Shown: positions 1 to 6,376 of the stretch, piece after piece
Numbering within the stretch: the stretch's first letter is position 1
How the letters are laid out: each line of letters starts with the position of its first letter
Assembly (NCBI GenBank): GCA_026395675.1
Contig: JAPLYF010000029.1
Coordinates: 1 to 9,344 of the forward strand
From: Candidatus Parcubacteria bacterium
GTDB taxonomy: Bacteria > Patescibacteriota > Patescibacteriia > CAIXNZ01
Length of the DNA: 9,344 nucleotides
Reading direction: 5' to 3'
Notes under the pieces: generated by a model
What the model was told of the DNA's origin: nothing
Databases searched by the model: none
What the model saw: only the letters and a program-made list of their open reading frames with translations
Translations under genes and position numbers: made by a program

Positions 1-20
1 AGAATTTTATCTAAATCCAT
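1..20 (-). CDS. 5' end of an unidentified minus-strand gene (partial)
   Basis: Only the first codons are inside the window: read on the minus strand from 20 downwards they give M-D-L-D-K-I-(L), and the gene continues to the left. The start is supported by an AAAGGAGG Shine-Dalgarno sequence (complement of 26-33) five to six bases before the ATG, and by a near-consensus promoter at 47-75. Seven residues are too few to suggest a product. The gene is divergent from the DUF333/Gmad2 gene at 146. It has the only strong ribosome binding site seen in this window. Confidence 0.6.
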
Positions 21-25
21 TTGAT

Positions 26-33
26 CCTCCTTT
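26..33 (-). promoter_or_regulatory. Shine-Dalgarno site
   Basis: AAAGGAGG on the minus strand, five to six bases upstream of the ATG at 18-20. It decides the start of the partial gene and shows that the host's 16S rRNA probably keeps an anti-Shine-Dalgarno tail, although the other genes here do not use it. Confidence 0.7.
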
Positions 34-46
34 GTTAGGATTTATA

Positions 47-75
47 ATTTTAGCAATATTTCCTAAGCTTGTCAA
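47..75 (-). promoter_or_regulatory. sigma70-type promoter of the left-edge minus-strand gene
   Basis: On the minus strand, TTGACA (complement of 70-75) and TAAAAT (complement of 47-52) are separated by 17 bases, with TGC directly before the -10 giving an extended -10. The -35 is a perfect consensus and the -10 matches five of six. Expected transcription start is near 40, giving a leader of about 20 bases that holds the Shine-Dalgarno site. Confidence 0.75.
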
Positions 76-87
76 TTAGCTGAACAG

Positions 88-118
88 TTGTGTATTTTAG
101 GCTAGATTGTGATATAAT
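88..118 (+). promoter_or_regulatory. extended -10 promoter before the DUF333/Gmad2-like gene
   Basis: TATAAT at 113-118 is preceded by TGA (110-112), an extended -10. The best -35 candidate, TTGTGT at 88-93, is weak and 19 bases away, so the extended -10 probably carries the promoter. Predicted start near 125, leader about 20 bases, no Shine-Dalgarno site before the ATG at 146. Confidence 0.6.
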
Positions 119-145
119 ATAAGTAATTAATTATAAATAAAAAAT

Positions 146-997
146 ATGCGTAAAAGCAAATCCAATAAATTTTTAATTTTATTAACCCTTATTTTATTGC
201 TGCTTATAATTGGTTATTTTTTAGTGCCGTTTTTAAATTATGGCTGGCTAAAGAAAATTTATAGTCCAATTTGCAGTGTGATTAAAACATACCAAGGCGA
301 ACAGTATAGACCTGCCTGGTGTTTGGAAAGTAATCAAGTGAAAAAAATTACTCCTACTGAAAAGATAAATACAAATTTAAATTTGAATTCAAATATCAAT
401 TCTAACCTCAATACAAATCAAGGAGTAGGCATTGCCAATCCAGCGGCAGTAAAGTGCATTCAAGATGGCGGTGTTTCAGAACCATACAAAACTGCGGGCG
501 GGGAAGCGGCTTTATGTGTATTTAAAGATAAAAGTATTTGCGAGGAATGGGCGTATTTCCGGGGCGAATGCCAGGTAGGCAAATGTTTCAAAGAGTGCGA
601 TCAAGTTGGCACAGGCAAAGAAGGATGGTATAATAGTTGTACTAAGGAATTGCTTGAACTTAATCAGTGCGGGCAGCCAGCTCCTCTGGGTGCGGCCATA
701 AATAATATCACTGTCAGTTATCCGGTGTCTGGACAGCAGTTAAGCTCGCCAATTGAGATTTCTGGCAGGGCCAAAGTCAGTGACAATAAAGTTAATATCA
801 GAATTAAAAGTCAAACTGGTAATGCACTTATCAATCTATCAGCACCAGTCAAAAATATAGGCACAGATGGTTTTGGTGACTTCAAAATTAGTGTGAAGTA
901 TGAATTTAGTACTACTAAAGAGGGTTATGTGGAAGTTTATTCCTTGGATCAAAATAACCAGGAAATTAATATAGTGAGTATTCCTGTTAAATTTTAA
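146..997 (+). CDS. Membrane-anchored secreted protein with DUF333 and Gmad2-like domains
   Basis: The 283-residue product has a basic start (MRKSKSNK) and a hydrophobic segment at about 9-30, so it is probably anchored in the cytoplasmic membrane with the rest outside. An Asn-rich linker follows (about 74-92). Residues 98-142 match the DUF333 pattern: NPAAVKC at the start, a GG pair at 108-109, and CEEWAYFRGEC at 132-142. A further cysteine-rich stretch runs to 175, and its even spacing suggests disulfides. Residues 188-283 resemble the immunoglobulin-like Gmad2 domain, with a YPVSGQQLSSP opening, IEISGRA and a GFGDF turn. Both are accessory extracellular domains of unknown ligand, so a surface or envelope role is inferred only. 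The ATG at 146 is the first after the promoter and gives a sensible anchor. No Shine-Dalgarno site precedes it. Confidence 0.85.
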   Translation: MRKSKSNKFLILLTLILLLLIIGYFLVPFLNYGWLKKIYSPICSVIKTYQGEQYRPAWCLESNQVKKITPTEKINTNLNLNSNINSNLNTNQGVGIANPAAVKCIQDGGVSEPYKTAGGEAALCVFKDKSICEEWAYFRGECQVGKCFKECDQVGTGKEGWYNSCTKELLELNQCGQPAPLGAAINNITVSYPVSGQQLSSPIEISGRAKVSDNKVNIRIKSQTGNALINLSAPVKNIGTDGFGDFKISVKYEFSTTKEGYVEVYSLDQNNQEINIVSIPVKF

Positions 998-1007
998 ACT
1001 ATTAGAG

Positions 1008-1018
1008 TATAATATAAT
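1008..1018 (+). promoter_or_regulatory. possible -10 element(s) before the small membrane protein gene
   Basis: Two overlapping TATAAT hexamers lie at 1008-1013 and 1013-1018 in the gap after the preceding gene. No good -35 is visible and there is no TG extension. The small gene could also be read from the upstream promoter, as no terminator separates the two genes. Confidence 0.4.
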
Positions 1019-1068
1019 TAGCTTTGACCTCTTGAGGGGGCAAAAATAAAAATTAATAAAATAAAACT

Positions 1069-1290
1069 ATGTATTCTGTTCTCACCAATTATGTCTTGGT
1101 CTTGGGCTGGATTTTAGCAACCATTGTTGTGCTGGCAGGCGGCATAGCAATCTTGGCCTGGCTTTTGAGAGTTTTTACAGATGAAATCAATGTCTGGAAA
1201 GAGATTCGCAGGAAGAATATGGCTGTAGCCGTAATCATTGCTGCCACCATTTTGTCTGTCAGTTTGCTGGTTGGTCTAATTTTAAAATAA
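1069..1290 (+). CDS. Small two-helix membrane protein, DUF350-like
   Basis: The product has 73 residues with two hydrophobic helices, about 8-34 and 51-72, joined by a short charged loop (TDEINVWKEIRRKN). The loop and second helix (RKNMAVAVIIAATIL) resemble the repeat unit of DUF350 inner-membrane proteins, in which an N-x-A-x-A element opens a helix. DUF350 proteins of the YjfL type are about 130 residues with two such units, so this would be a single-unit version. The function of that family is not known to me. It follows the DUF333/Gmad2-like gene by 71 bases on the same strand and ends before a terminator, so the pair may form one envelope-related unit. The DUF350 assignment rests on pattern resemblance only. 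That it is a real membrane-protein gene is more certain. Confidence 0.65.
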   Translation: MYSVLTNYVLVLGWILATIVVLAGGIAILAWLLRVFTDEINVWKEIRRKNMAVAVIIAATILSVSLLVGLILK

Positions 1291-1310
1291 GTTGATTACT
1301 TATTGAAATT

Positions 1311-1341
1311 CCTCGTCCGAATAAAAGCGGGCGAGGTTTTT
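1311..1341 (+). terminator. Rho-independent terminator
   Basis: CCTCGTCCG (1311-1319) pairs with CGGGCGAGG (1328-1336) as a nine-pair stem with one G-T wobble and an eight-base loop, directly followed by five T (1337-1341). It closes the small membrane protein gene and insulates the murD promoter that begins four bases later. Confidence 0.85.
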
Positions 1342-1344
1342 AAA

Positions 1345-1372
1345 TTGATTTTAATAGTGAAAATGGTATAAT
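1345..1372 (+). promoter_or_regulatory. promoter of the murD-ftsW-murG operon
   Basis: TTGATT (1345-1350) and TATAAT (1367-1372) are separated by 16 bases, and TGG at 1364-1366 makes an extended -10. Expected start near 1379-1380, leaving a leader of only about 13 bases before murD with no Shine-Dalgarno site. The leader contains an ATG-TTT-TAA minimal reading frame at 1381-1389. Confidence 0.75.
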
Positions 1373-1392
1373 AATTCTAAATGTTTTAATTT

Positions 1393-2784
1393 ATGGATAA
1401 ATTAAACTTTAAAAATAAAAAAATTACTGTCATGGGCTTGGGTTTGCATGGCGGCGGTTTGGCAGTGACTAAATTTTTGGCTCAGAAAGGGGCGCTTTTA
1501 ACAGTAACTGACTTGAAAAATGAGAAACAATTAAAATCCTCGTTAAATCAATTGCGCGGCTTTAAAATTAAATATGTTTTGGGCCAGCATAAACTGTCTG
1601 ATTTTCGTAATGCCCAGATGATTATCCAAAATCCAGGCGTATCAAGAGATTCCAGATTTTTGCTGGAAGCCAAAAAACACAAGATACCAATTGAGACAGA
1701 TTTGAGTTTGTTTTTTCAACTTTGTCCTTCAAGTAAAATAATCGGCATTACTGGCACCAAAGGCAAAAGCACCACCACCACTTTAATTTATAATATTATT
1801 AAAGCCCAGAAAAAAGATGCTGTCATGGGCGGCAATATCAGGATCTCGCCTTTGGAATTTCTTAAAAAAATAAAGAGTCAAACGCCGGTAATTTTGGAAT
1901 TATCCTCCTGGCAGCTGGAAGGTCTGGCTGAGAGAAAAATTAGCCCGCCTATTGCAGTCATCACTAATATCTTAGTTGACCATTTAAACACTTATAAAAA
2001 TTTGGCAGATTATGCCCAAGCCAAGTCCATGATTTTCAAATATCAAAAGCCAAATGATATTATTATTTTAAATAAAGAAAATGCTTTAACTTTAAAAATG
2101 GCTAAAAAAGCCAGAGCTAAAGTTTATTTTTTTTCCAAGCAAAAATTGAATAAAAATGAAAGCGGGACGTATCCCGAAAAAAACTGGCTAATTTTCCAGA
2201 CCAAAGGCAAAAAAAAGAAGATATTGAAATTGAGTGAAATTCAATTGCCAGGCAGTCATAATTTGGAAAATATCTTGGCGGCTGTCTGTTTAGTTAAAAC
2301 CTTTGGCATACCTGATAAAATTATTAAAAGGGTTATCAGACAATTTGGGGGGATTGAAGGAAGGTTACAATTGATCAGGGAACATAAAGGGATAAAATAT
2401 TATAATGATACTACGGCCACAACTCCAGATGCTGTAATAGCGGCATTAAATACATTTGATCATAAAGTCGTGCTTTTGGCCGGCGGTACTGATAAAAAAC
2501 TGGATTTTAAAAATTTGGCTAAAATGATCAAAGCCAAAGTTAGGGCTCTGATTTTATTTGAAGGGACAGCAACCGAAAAATTAGTTGCTGAATTGAGGAA
2601 GATCAATTTTAACCAGGAGATTGTCTTTGTCGATTCAATGAAAGAAGCATTTAAACAGGCCAAATATATTCTGCAAGAGGGTGATGCTTTTATTTTATCG
2701 CCCGGTGCAGCCAGTTTTGGTTTATTTATAAATGAATTTGACAGAGGCGAACAATTTAATAAAATTGTTAAAAATTTAAAATAA
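1393..2784 (+). CDS. murD: UDP-N-acetylmuramoyl-L-alanine--D-glutamate ligase (MurD)
   Basis: This cytoplasmic ATP-dependent ligase adds D-glutamate to UDP-MurNAc-L-alanine, the second amino acid of the peptidoglycan stem. The 463-residue product has the three expected Mur ligase parts. An N-terminal Rossmann-like domain carries GLGLHGGG at 15-22. The central ATPase domain has the P-loop GTKGKSTTT (121-129), LELSSWQLE at 168-176, DHLNTY at 196-201, K211 in the place of the carbamylated lysine, and GSHNLENILAA at 287-297. The C-terminal domain has NDTTATTPDA (338-347), AGGTDKK and LSPGAASFG (435-443). The motif usually written NDSKATN has Thr in place of Lys, and the P-loop has Lys where Asn is common. 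Length is normal for the family. The stop codon shares one base with the ftsW start, so the two are translationally coupled. Confidence 0.95.
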   Translation: MDKLNFKNKKITVMGLGLHGGGLAVTKFLAQKGALLTVTDLKNEKQLKSSLNQLRGFKIKYVLGQHKLSDFRNAQMIIQNPGVSRDSRFLLEAKKHKIPIETDLSLFFQLCPSSKIIGITGTKGKSTTTTLIYNIIKAQKKDAVMGGNIRISPLEFLKKIKSQTPVILELSSWQLEGLAERKISPPIAVITNILVDHLNTYKNLADYAQAKSMIFKYQKPNDIIILNKENALTLKMAKKARAKVYFFSKQKLNKNESGTYPEKNWLIFQTKGKKKKILKLSEIQLPGSHNLENILAAVCLVKTFGIPDKIIKRVIRQFGGIEGRLQLIREHKGIKYYNDTTATTPDAVIAALNTFDHKVVLLAGGTDKKLDFKNLAKMIKAKVRALILFEGTATEKLVAELRKINFNQEIVFVDSMKEAFKQAKYILQEGDAFILSPGAASFGLFINEFDRGEQFNKIVKNLK

Positions 2785-3899
2785 TGAAATTTTTTGCAAA
2801 AACATGGCATGCGCCAGATTATCCATTCATCATTTGTTTGCTGTTAATTGTAATTTTTGGCCTGATCATGCTTTCCTCGGCCAGTGTTTCTTATGCCTTT
2901 GAAAAATTTGGTGATAGTTATTATTTGCTGAAGCACCAGATTATATTTGGCTTACTGCCAGGCCTATTTTTATTTGTAATTCTTTCTCTGATTGATTATC
3001 GCGTCTGGAAAAAATTTGCTTTTGCCTTTTTGGTTATTTCAATTTGTCTGCTGGTTTTGGTTTTAATCCCTCAAATTGGCGGTAAATATGGCACGGCCAA
3101 AAGCTGGATAGATCTTTTTGGTTTTTCTTTTCAGCCAGCTGAATTGGTTAAACTCACTTTTTTAATTTATTTGGCCACTTGGCTGGAAAACCGCGGCCAT
3201 AAAAAAATAAAAGATTTTACTGAGGGTACAAAACCGTTTTTGACTGTTTTGGGCATTATTATTATTTTATTGGTTTTACAGCCAGATATTGGCACCATGA
3301 CCATAATTTTTGCAGTTTCTTTGATTGTTTATTTTGTTGGCGGCGGTAAAATTTTACATATTATTGGCATGGGTGTGGCCGCACTTTTGGGTATTATTTT
3401 TTTAATTAAAATCGCGCCTTATCGTACGGCTCGTTTTATGGTCTTTCTGCACCCTGAACTTGATCCGCAGGGAATCGGTTATCACATTAATCAGGCCTTT
3501 TTAGCGATTGGTTCTGGCGGCTTTTGGGGCCGAGGTTTTGGCATGTCGCGTCAGAAATTTCAATATCTGCCAGAAGTGGCTGGTGATTCAATTTTTGCTA
3601 TCATGGCTGAAGAATTGGGATTTATAATTTGTATACTTATACTTTTGGCATTTATTTATTTAATGTATCGGGGTTTTAAAATAGCTCAAAGCGCGCCTGA
3701 TACATTTGCTAAATTACTGGTGATCGGAGTAATTTCCTGGATTATGGTGCAGGCTTTTGTGAATATTGGCGCCATGGTTGGACTGCTGCCATTAACAGGA
3801 GTACCCTTGCCGTTCATCAGTTATGGCGGGACTTCAATGACAGTTTTACTAGCTGCCTGTGGGATTGTGGCTAATATTTCCAGACAGGCACGGGAATAA
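2784..3899 (+). CDS. ftsW: FtsW/RodA-family peptidoglycan glycosyltransferase, probably FtsW
   Basis: SEDS-family polytopic membrane enzyme that polymerises lipid II into glycan strands, working with a class B penicillin-binding protein. The 371-residue product is mostly hydrophobic with about ten membrane helices. Visible signatures are SWIDLFGFSFQPAELVK (about 107-123), QPDIGT (166-171), the long extracellular loop with HINQAFLAIGSGGFWGRG, D268 in PEVAGDSIFAIMAEELGF at the position of the catalytic aspartate, and PLPFISYGGTS (341-351), the family signature. FtsW and RodA are hard to tell apart by sequence alone. The neighbouring murD and murG, the order seen in dcw clusters, favour FtsW. 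The ATG overlaps the murD stop by one base. The TAA stop is the first part of a direct repeat that brackets the GC-rich insert before murG. Confidence 0.92.
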   Translation: MKFFAKTWHAPDYPFIICLLLIVIFGLIMLSSASVSYAFEKFGDSYYLLKHQIIFGLLPGLFLFVILSLIDYRVWKKFAFAFLVISICLLVLVLIPQIGGKYGTAKSWIDLFGFSFQPAELVKLTFLIYLATWLENRGHKKIKDFTEGTKPFLTVLGIIIILLVLQPDIGTMTIIFAVSLIVYFVGGGKILHIIGMGVAALLGIIFLIKIAPYRTARFMVFLHPELDPQGIGYHINQAFLAIGSGGFWGRGFGMSRQKFQYLPEVAGDSIFAIMAEELGFIICILILLAFIYLMYRGFKIAQSAPDTFAKLLVIGVISWIMVQAFVNIGAMVGLLPLTGVPLPFISYGGTSMTVLLAACGIVANISRQARE

Positions 3900-3976
3900 T
3901 TTTTTGTCCGCCGAAGGCGCCGTGCCTGCCGGCAGGCAGGGATCCGCCTCTGGCGGAAATTATAAATTAATTTTTT
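3897..3976. repeat. GC-rich triple-hairpin element flanked by 9-bp direct repeats
   Basis: Between ftsW and murG lies a GC-rich block (3906-3957) in AT-rich surroundings. It contains CGCC-GAA-GGCG (3909-3919), a perfect 16-bp palindrome TGCCTGCCGGCAGGCA (3923-3938), and TCCGCC-TCT-GGCGGA (3943-3957). TCCGCC also occurs at 3907-3912. The block is bracketed by TAATTTTTT at 3897-3905, which includes the ftsW stop codon, and TAATTTTTT at 3968-3976. Removing one copy and everything between would leave a 12-base spacer between ftsW and murG. It looks like a small inserted palindromic repeat. It lacks a downstream T tract directly after a stem, so it is not a classical terminator. Confidence 0.7.
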
Positions 3977-3982
3977 AAAAAT

Positions 3983-5080
3983 ATGAAAGTATTATTTGTA
4001 GGCGGGGGAACAATGGGTTCTGTTTCACCTTTAGTCGGGATCTATGAAGAATTAAAAGAAAAGGACCCTGATTTAAAGGTCCTTTGGCTGGGTACTAAAA
4101 GCGGGCCGGAAAGAGAATTTTTAGCGAATTATCAGATTCCATTTAAGATAATTATCTCTGGCAAAGTCAGGCAATATTTTAGCTTGGCAAATTTTTTTAC
4201 GCCACTTTGGGTTGTTTTAGGTTTTATTCAGGCCTTATTTATTTTAATGACTTTCCGGCCAAAAGTTATATTAACTGCCGGAAGTTTTGTGGCAGTGCCA
4301 GTTAGTTATGCGGCTTGGTTTTGGGGGATTCCGCGCTTTGTGCATCAGCAGGATATAGAAATCGGCAAAGCCAATAAACTAATGGCCAAAATGGCTACGG
4401 CTATTACAGTGACTTTTGGTGATTCATTATCTTATTTTGACATTAAAAAAACATTTCATATTGGTAATCCGGTCAGAAAAGATATTTTTAGCGGCAATAG
4501 CCAAAGAGGTCTAGAATTTTTCAAGTTAAACCCAAATTTAAAAACAATTTTAATCATGGGAGGCGGAACAGGTGCGCAGATAATTAACCAGATGGTTTTG
4601 GAAACAATTAGCCAGCTGACTGCTAATTTTCAAGTGATTCATTTGACCGGCAAAGGGAAAGGAATCACGCAGAACTTTTCTGATTATTTTGATCGTGAGA
4701 CAAATAATCGGATTAGCGAGCGTTATCGCGCTTATGAATTTTTAAATCAAGAACTTTTTGATGCTTATACCTTAGCTGATTTAGTTGTTTGCCGTTCAGG
4801 TTTTTCAACATTAACTGAATTGGCTGTTTTGGCCAAACCAGCGCTGGTGATTCCTTTGCCAGGCCATCAGGAATTGAATGCCCAGTATTTTGCTAAATAT
4901 AATGCAGTTAAAATTTTAAATCAGGAAAATTTAAATCCACAAGCTTTTAGCGAAGCGATTTTGTATTTAATGAATAATCCTGGAGAATTAATCACGCTCT
5001 CGCGTAATATTTCGCAGCTGATTGATAAAGAGGCAGGGAAAAGGTATGTGGATTTGATTTATAAGGTAGTTGGCAAATAG
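3983..5080 (+). CDS. murG: MurG-like UDP-GlcNAc:lipid I N-acetylglucosaminyltransferase
   Basis: MurG transfers GlcNAc from UDP-GlcNAc to lipid I on the inner face of the membrane, forming lipid II, the FtsW substrate. The 365-residue product has the GT-B two-domain layout and family motifs: GGGTMGSVSP at 7-16, a hydrophobic patch at about 74-90, TAGSFVAVP (98-106), HQQD (121-124, usually HEQN), GNPVR (161-165), GGGTGAQ (193-199) and CRSGFSTLTELA (270-281), with E279 at the sugar-donor glutamate and PGHQELNAQ further on. The glycine-rich loop normally ends in a catalytic His (GGTGGH), but here Ser13 stands in its place. Position after murD and ftsW supports the MurG role, so this is more likely a divergent lineage-specific MurG than a different GT28 enzyme. 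No Shine-Dalgarno site is seen. It ends 29 bases from the convergent mtaB gene. Confidence 0.88.
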   Translation: MKVLFVGGGTMGSVSPLVGIYEELKEKDPDLKVLWLGTKSGPEREFLANYQIPFKIIISGKVRQYFSLANFFTPLWVVLGFIQALFILMTFRPKVILTAGSFVAVPVSYAAWFWGIPRFVHQQDIEIGKANKLMAKMATAITVTFGDSLSYFDIKKTFHIGNPVRKDIFSGNSQRGLEFFKLNPNLKTILIMGGGTGAQIINQMVLETISQLTANFQVIHLTGKGKGITQNFSDYFDRETNNRISERYRAYEFLNQELFDAYTLADLVVCRSGFSTLTELAVLAKPALVIPLPGHQELNAQYFAKYNAVKILNQENLNPQAFSEAILYLMNNPGELITLSRNISQLIDKEAGKRYVDLIYKVVGK

Positions 5081-5109
5081 GAATTAGGAATTGGGGATTG
5101 GATATGAAG

Positions 5110-6291
5110 CTATATTTTTAGGTTAATGATTTTATTTTTGAGGTTTTGGGCAGACCTCTTTTTAATTTGAATATAATTTGGCGTATAGCCCTGATTTTTA
5201 TCTTCAAATAAAACCAACATTAGTTTGCCCCGCATTTTTTTAAGGAATTTGTTTTTTTGCTTTTGCCCTAGAGCGTTTAAAATTTTAAAGCGCTCTTTTT
5301 TAATATTTTCTGGAATTTGATTTTTAAATTCTGCTGCTTTAGTGCCTAATCGTTTAGAATAGATAAAAATATGAATTTTTAGAAAATCAATTTTTTTAAC
5401 GAGATTTAGAGTTTCCTGAAAATCTCGGCCAGTTTCGCCAGGAAAGCCGACAATAATGTCAGTTGTTACAGAAGCCAGGGGATTAATTTTGCGGGCTTGT
5501 TTAACTATTTTTAGATATTGTTCTGCAGTGTAATGTCGGTTCATTAATTTAAGGATTTTATTTGAGCCGGACTGCAGGGAAAGATGTAAATGGGGGCAGA
5601 GGCGCGGATTTTTTAGCTTTGCTAAAAAATCCGCGCTGATTAACTGGGGATCAAGCGAAGAAAAACGAATTCTGGGAATATTTGTTTGCTTCAGAACTTT
5701 ATTGACCAAAGCGACAAAATTCGTTTTCTTGTCTTGATATAGTAAAATATTAACTCCGACCAAAACAATTTCTTGATAACCATGTTTTTCTTTGTCCTGG
5801 ATTTGCTTGATTATTTTGTTGACTGGGATTGATTTGGCTTGACCGCGGAATTTGGTGATAACGCAATATGAACAATTGAAATTACAGCCATCCTGGATCT
5901 TAATTAAAGCTCGTGTTTTTGAATTCTGAAAGCTGAGATCCTGGCTTCGGCCAAGACGAGCTGAATTCTGAAATTTGGGAGGATAGTTTTTTTTGATGTA
6001 ATCAAATACTTCGTGGCTATTTTTAAAAACCTTGGTGATTTCTGGAATCGGTTTATTTAAACAGCCCATGACAAAAATTTGTGATGAGGGGTTAATTCTT
6101 TTTATTTCGCGAATTTTTTGTCTGGTAATTTGCTCTGCGCCCTGGGTAATTGAACAGGCGTTAATAATATGCAGGTCATGGGGCTGATTTTTTTCAACTA
6201 TAATAAAACCTGCTTTTTGTAAGTCGGTCTTTAAGTCCTGGATTTCGGACTGGTTTAATTTGCAGCCGATTGAGGTAAGGGCGATTTTCAT
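5110..6291 (-). CDS. mtaB: tRNA t6A37 C2-methylthiotransferase, MtaB-type radical SAM enzyme
   Basis: MtaB-family enzymes convert t6A37 to ms2t6A37 in tRNAs reading ANN codons, using two [4Fe-4S] clusters. From the ATG at 6289-6291 the product has 393 residues. The N-terminal UPF0004 domain has cluster-binding Cys at 10 (SIGCKLNQSE), 46 (NACSIT) and 77 (MGCLNK). The radical SAM motif CNFNCSYC (C136, C140, C143) follows ALIKIQDG. HLHLSLQSGS and DIIVGFPGET are further family motifs. The GCKLNQSE start and C-x3-C-x2-C spacing favour MtaB over MiaB or RimO. The C-terminal TRAM-like region is short. A longer reading frame reaches 6405, but its extra 38 residues translate a hairpin repeat (VILSVAKDD), so I reject it. 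A hairpin bracketed by 12-bp direct repeats lies in frame in the linker (residues about 107-124), and a perfect 16-bp inverted repeat lies further downstream. Confidence 0.92.
   Translation of the reverse strand: MKIALTSIGCKLNQSEIQDLKTDLQKAGFIIVEKNQPHDLHIINACSITQGAEQITRQKIREIKRINPSSQIFVMGCLNKPIPEITKVFKNSHEVFDYIKKNYPPKFQNSARLGRSQDLSFQNSKTRALIKIQDGCNFNCSYCVITKFRGQAKSIPVNKIIKQIQDKEKHGYQEIVLVGVNILLYQDKKTNFVALVNKVLKQTNIPRIRFSSLDPQLISADFLAKLKNPRLCPHLHLSLQSGSNKILKLMNRHYTAEQYLKIVKQARKINPLASVTTDIIVGFPGETGRDFQETLNLVKKIDFLKIHIFIYSKRLGTKAAEFKNQIPENIKKERFKILNALGQKQKNKFLKKMRGKLMLVLFEDKNQGYTPNYIQIKKRSAQNLKNKIINLKI
5602..5636. repeat. perfect 16-bp inverted repeat inside mtaB
   Basis: GCGCGGATTTTTTAGC (5602-5617) and its exact reverse complement (5621-5636) are separated by three T. 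It lies in the mtaB codons for about ADFLAKLKNPR, a segment that seems to keep normal family length, so it does not look like an insertion. Confidence 0.9.
5920..5973. repeat. hairpin insert with 12-bp direct repeats inside mtaB
   Basis: TGAATTCTGAAA occurs at 5920-5931 and again at 5962-5973, exactly 42 bases apart (14 codons). The 30 bases between contain an imperfect inverted repeat with core TGGC-TTCG-GCCA (5942-5953) and outer GCT/AGC ends. On the protein it gives FQNS twice (107-110 and 121-124) around ARLGRSQDLS, in the variable linker between the UPF0004 and radical SAM domains. The reading frame is kept. Confidence 0.75.
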
Positions 6292-6299
6292 AAGATAAC

Positions 6300-6340
6300 C
6301 CGCCCTGTCATCCTTCGCTACGCTCAGGATGACAGGGCGG
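6300..6340. repeat. 15-bp-stem dispersed hairpin repeat upstream of mtaB
   Basis: CCGCCCTGTCATCCT (6300-6314) pairs perfectly with AGGATGACAGGGCGG (6326-6340) around an 11-base loop. On the minus strand it contains CATCCTGAGCGTAGCGAAGGATG, split here as CATCCTGAGCG and TAGCGAAGGATG, a type of hairpin repeat I know from many bacterial genomes. It ends eight bases before the mtaB ATG, inside the predicted mtaB leader, and its translation makes the false N-terminus of the longer reading frame. Confidence 0.85.
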
Positions 6341-6376
6341 AAGTTTTGTAAAATAAAAAATTTTAGGTTAAAATAA

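Noticed and set aside
1028..1037. CCTC-TT-GAGG palindrome in the leader of the small membrane protein gene
   Set aside because: The two-base loop cannot form a stable hairpin and there is no T tract.
2460..2810. 116-residue minus-strand open frame
   Set aside because: It lies inside murD on the opposite strand, shows no recognisable motif and is a shadow of the conserved gene.
5081..5109. GGAATTAGGAATTGGGGATTGG-like repetition between murG and mtaB
   Set aside because: It is a short low-complexity stretch with no stem and T tract, so it was called neither terminator nor repeat family.
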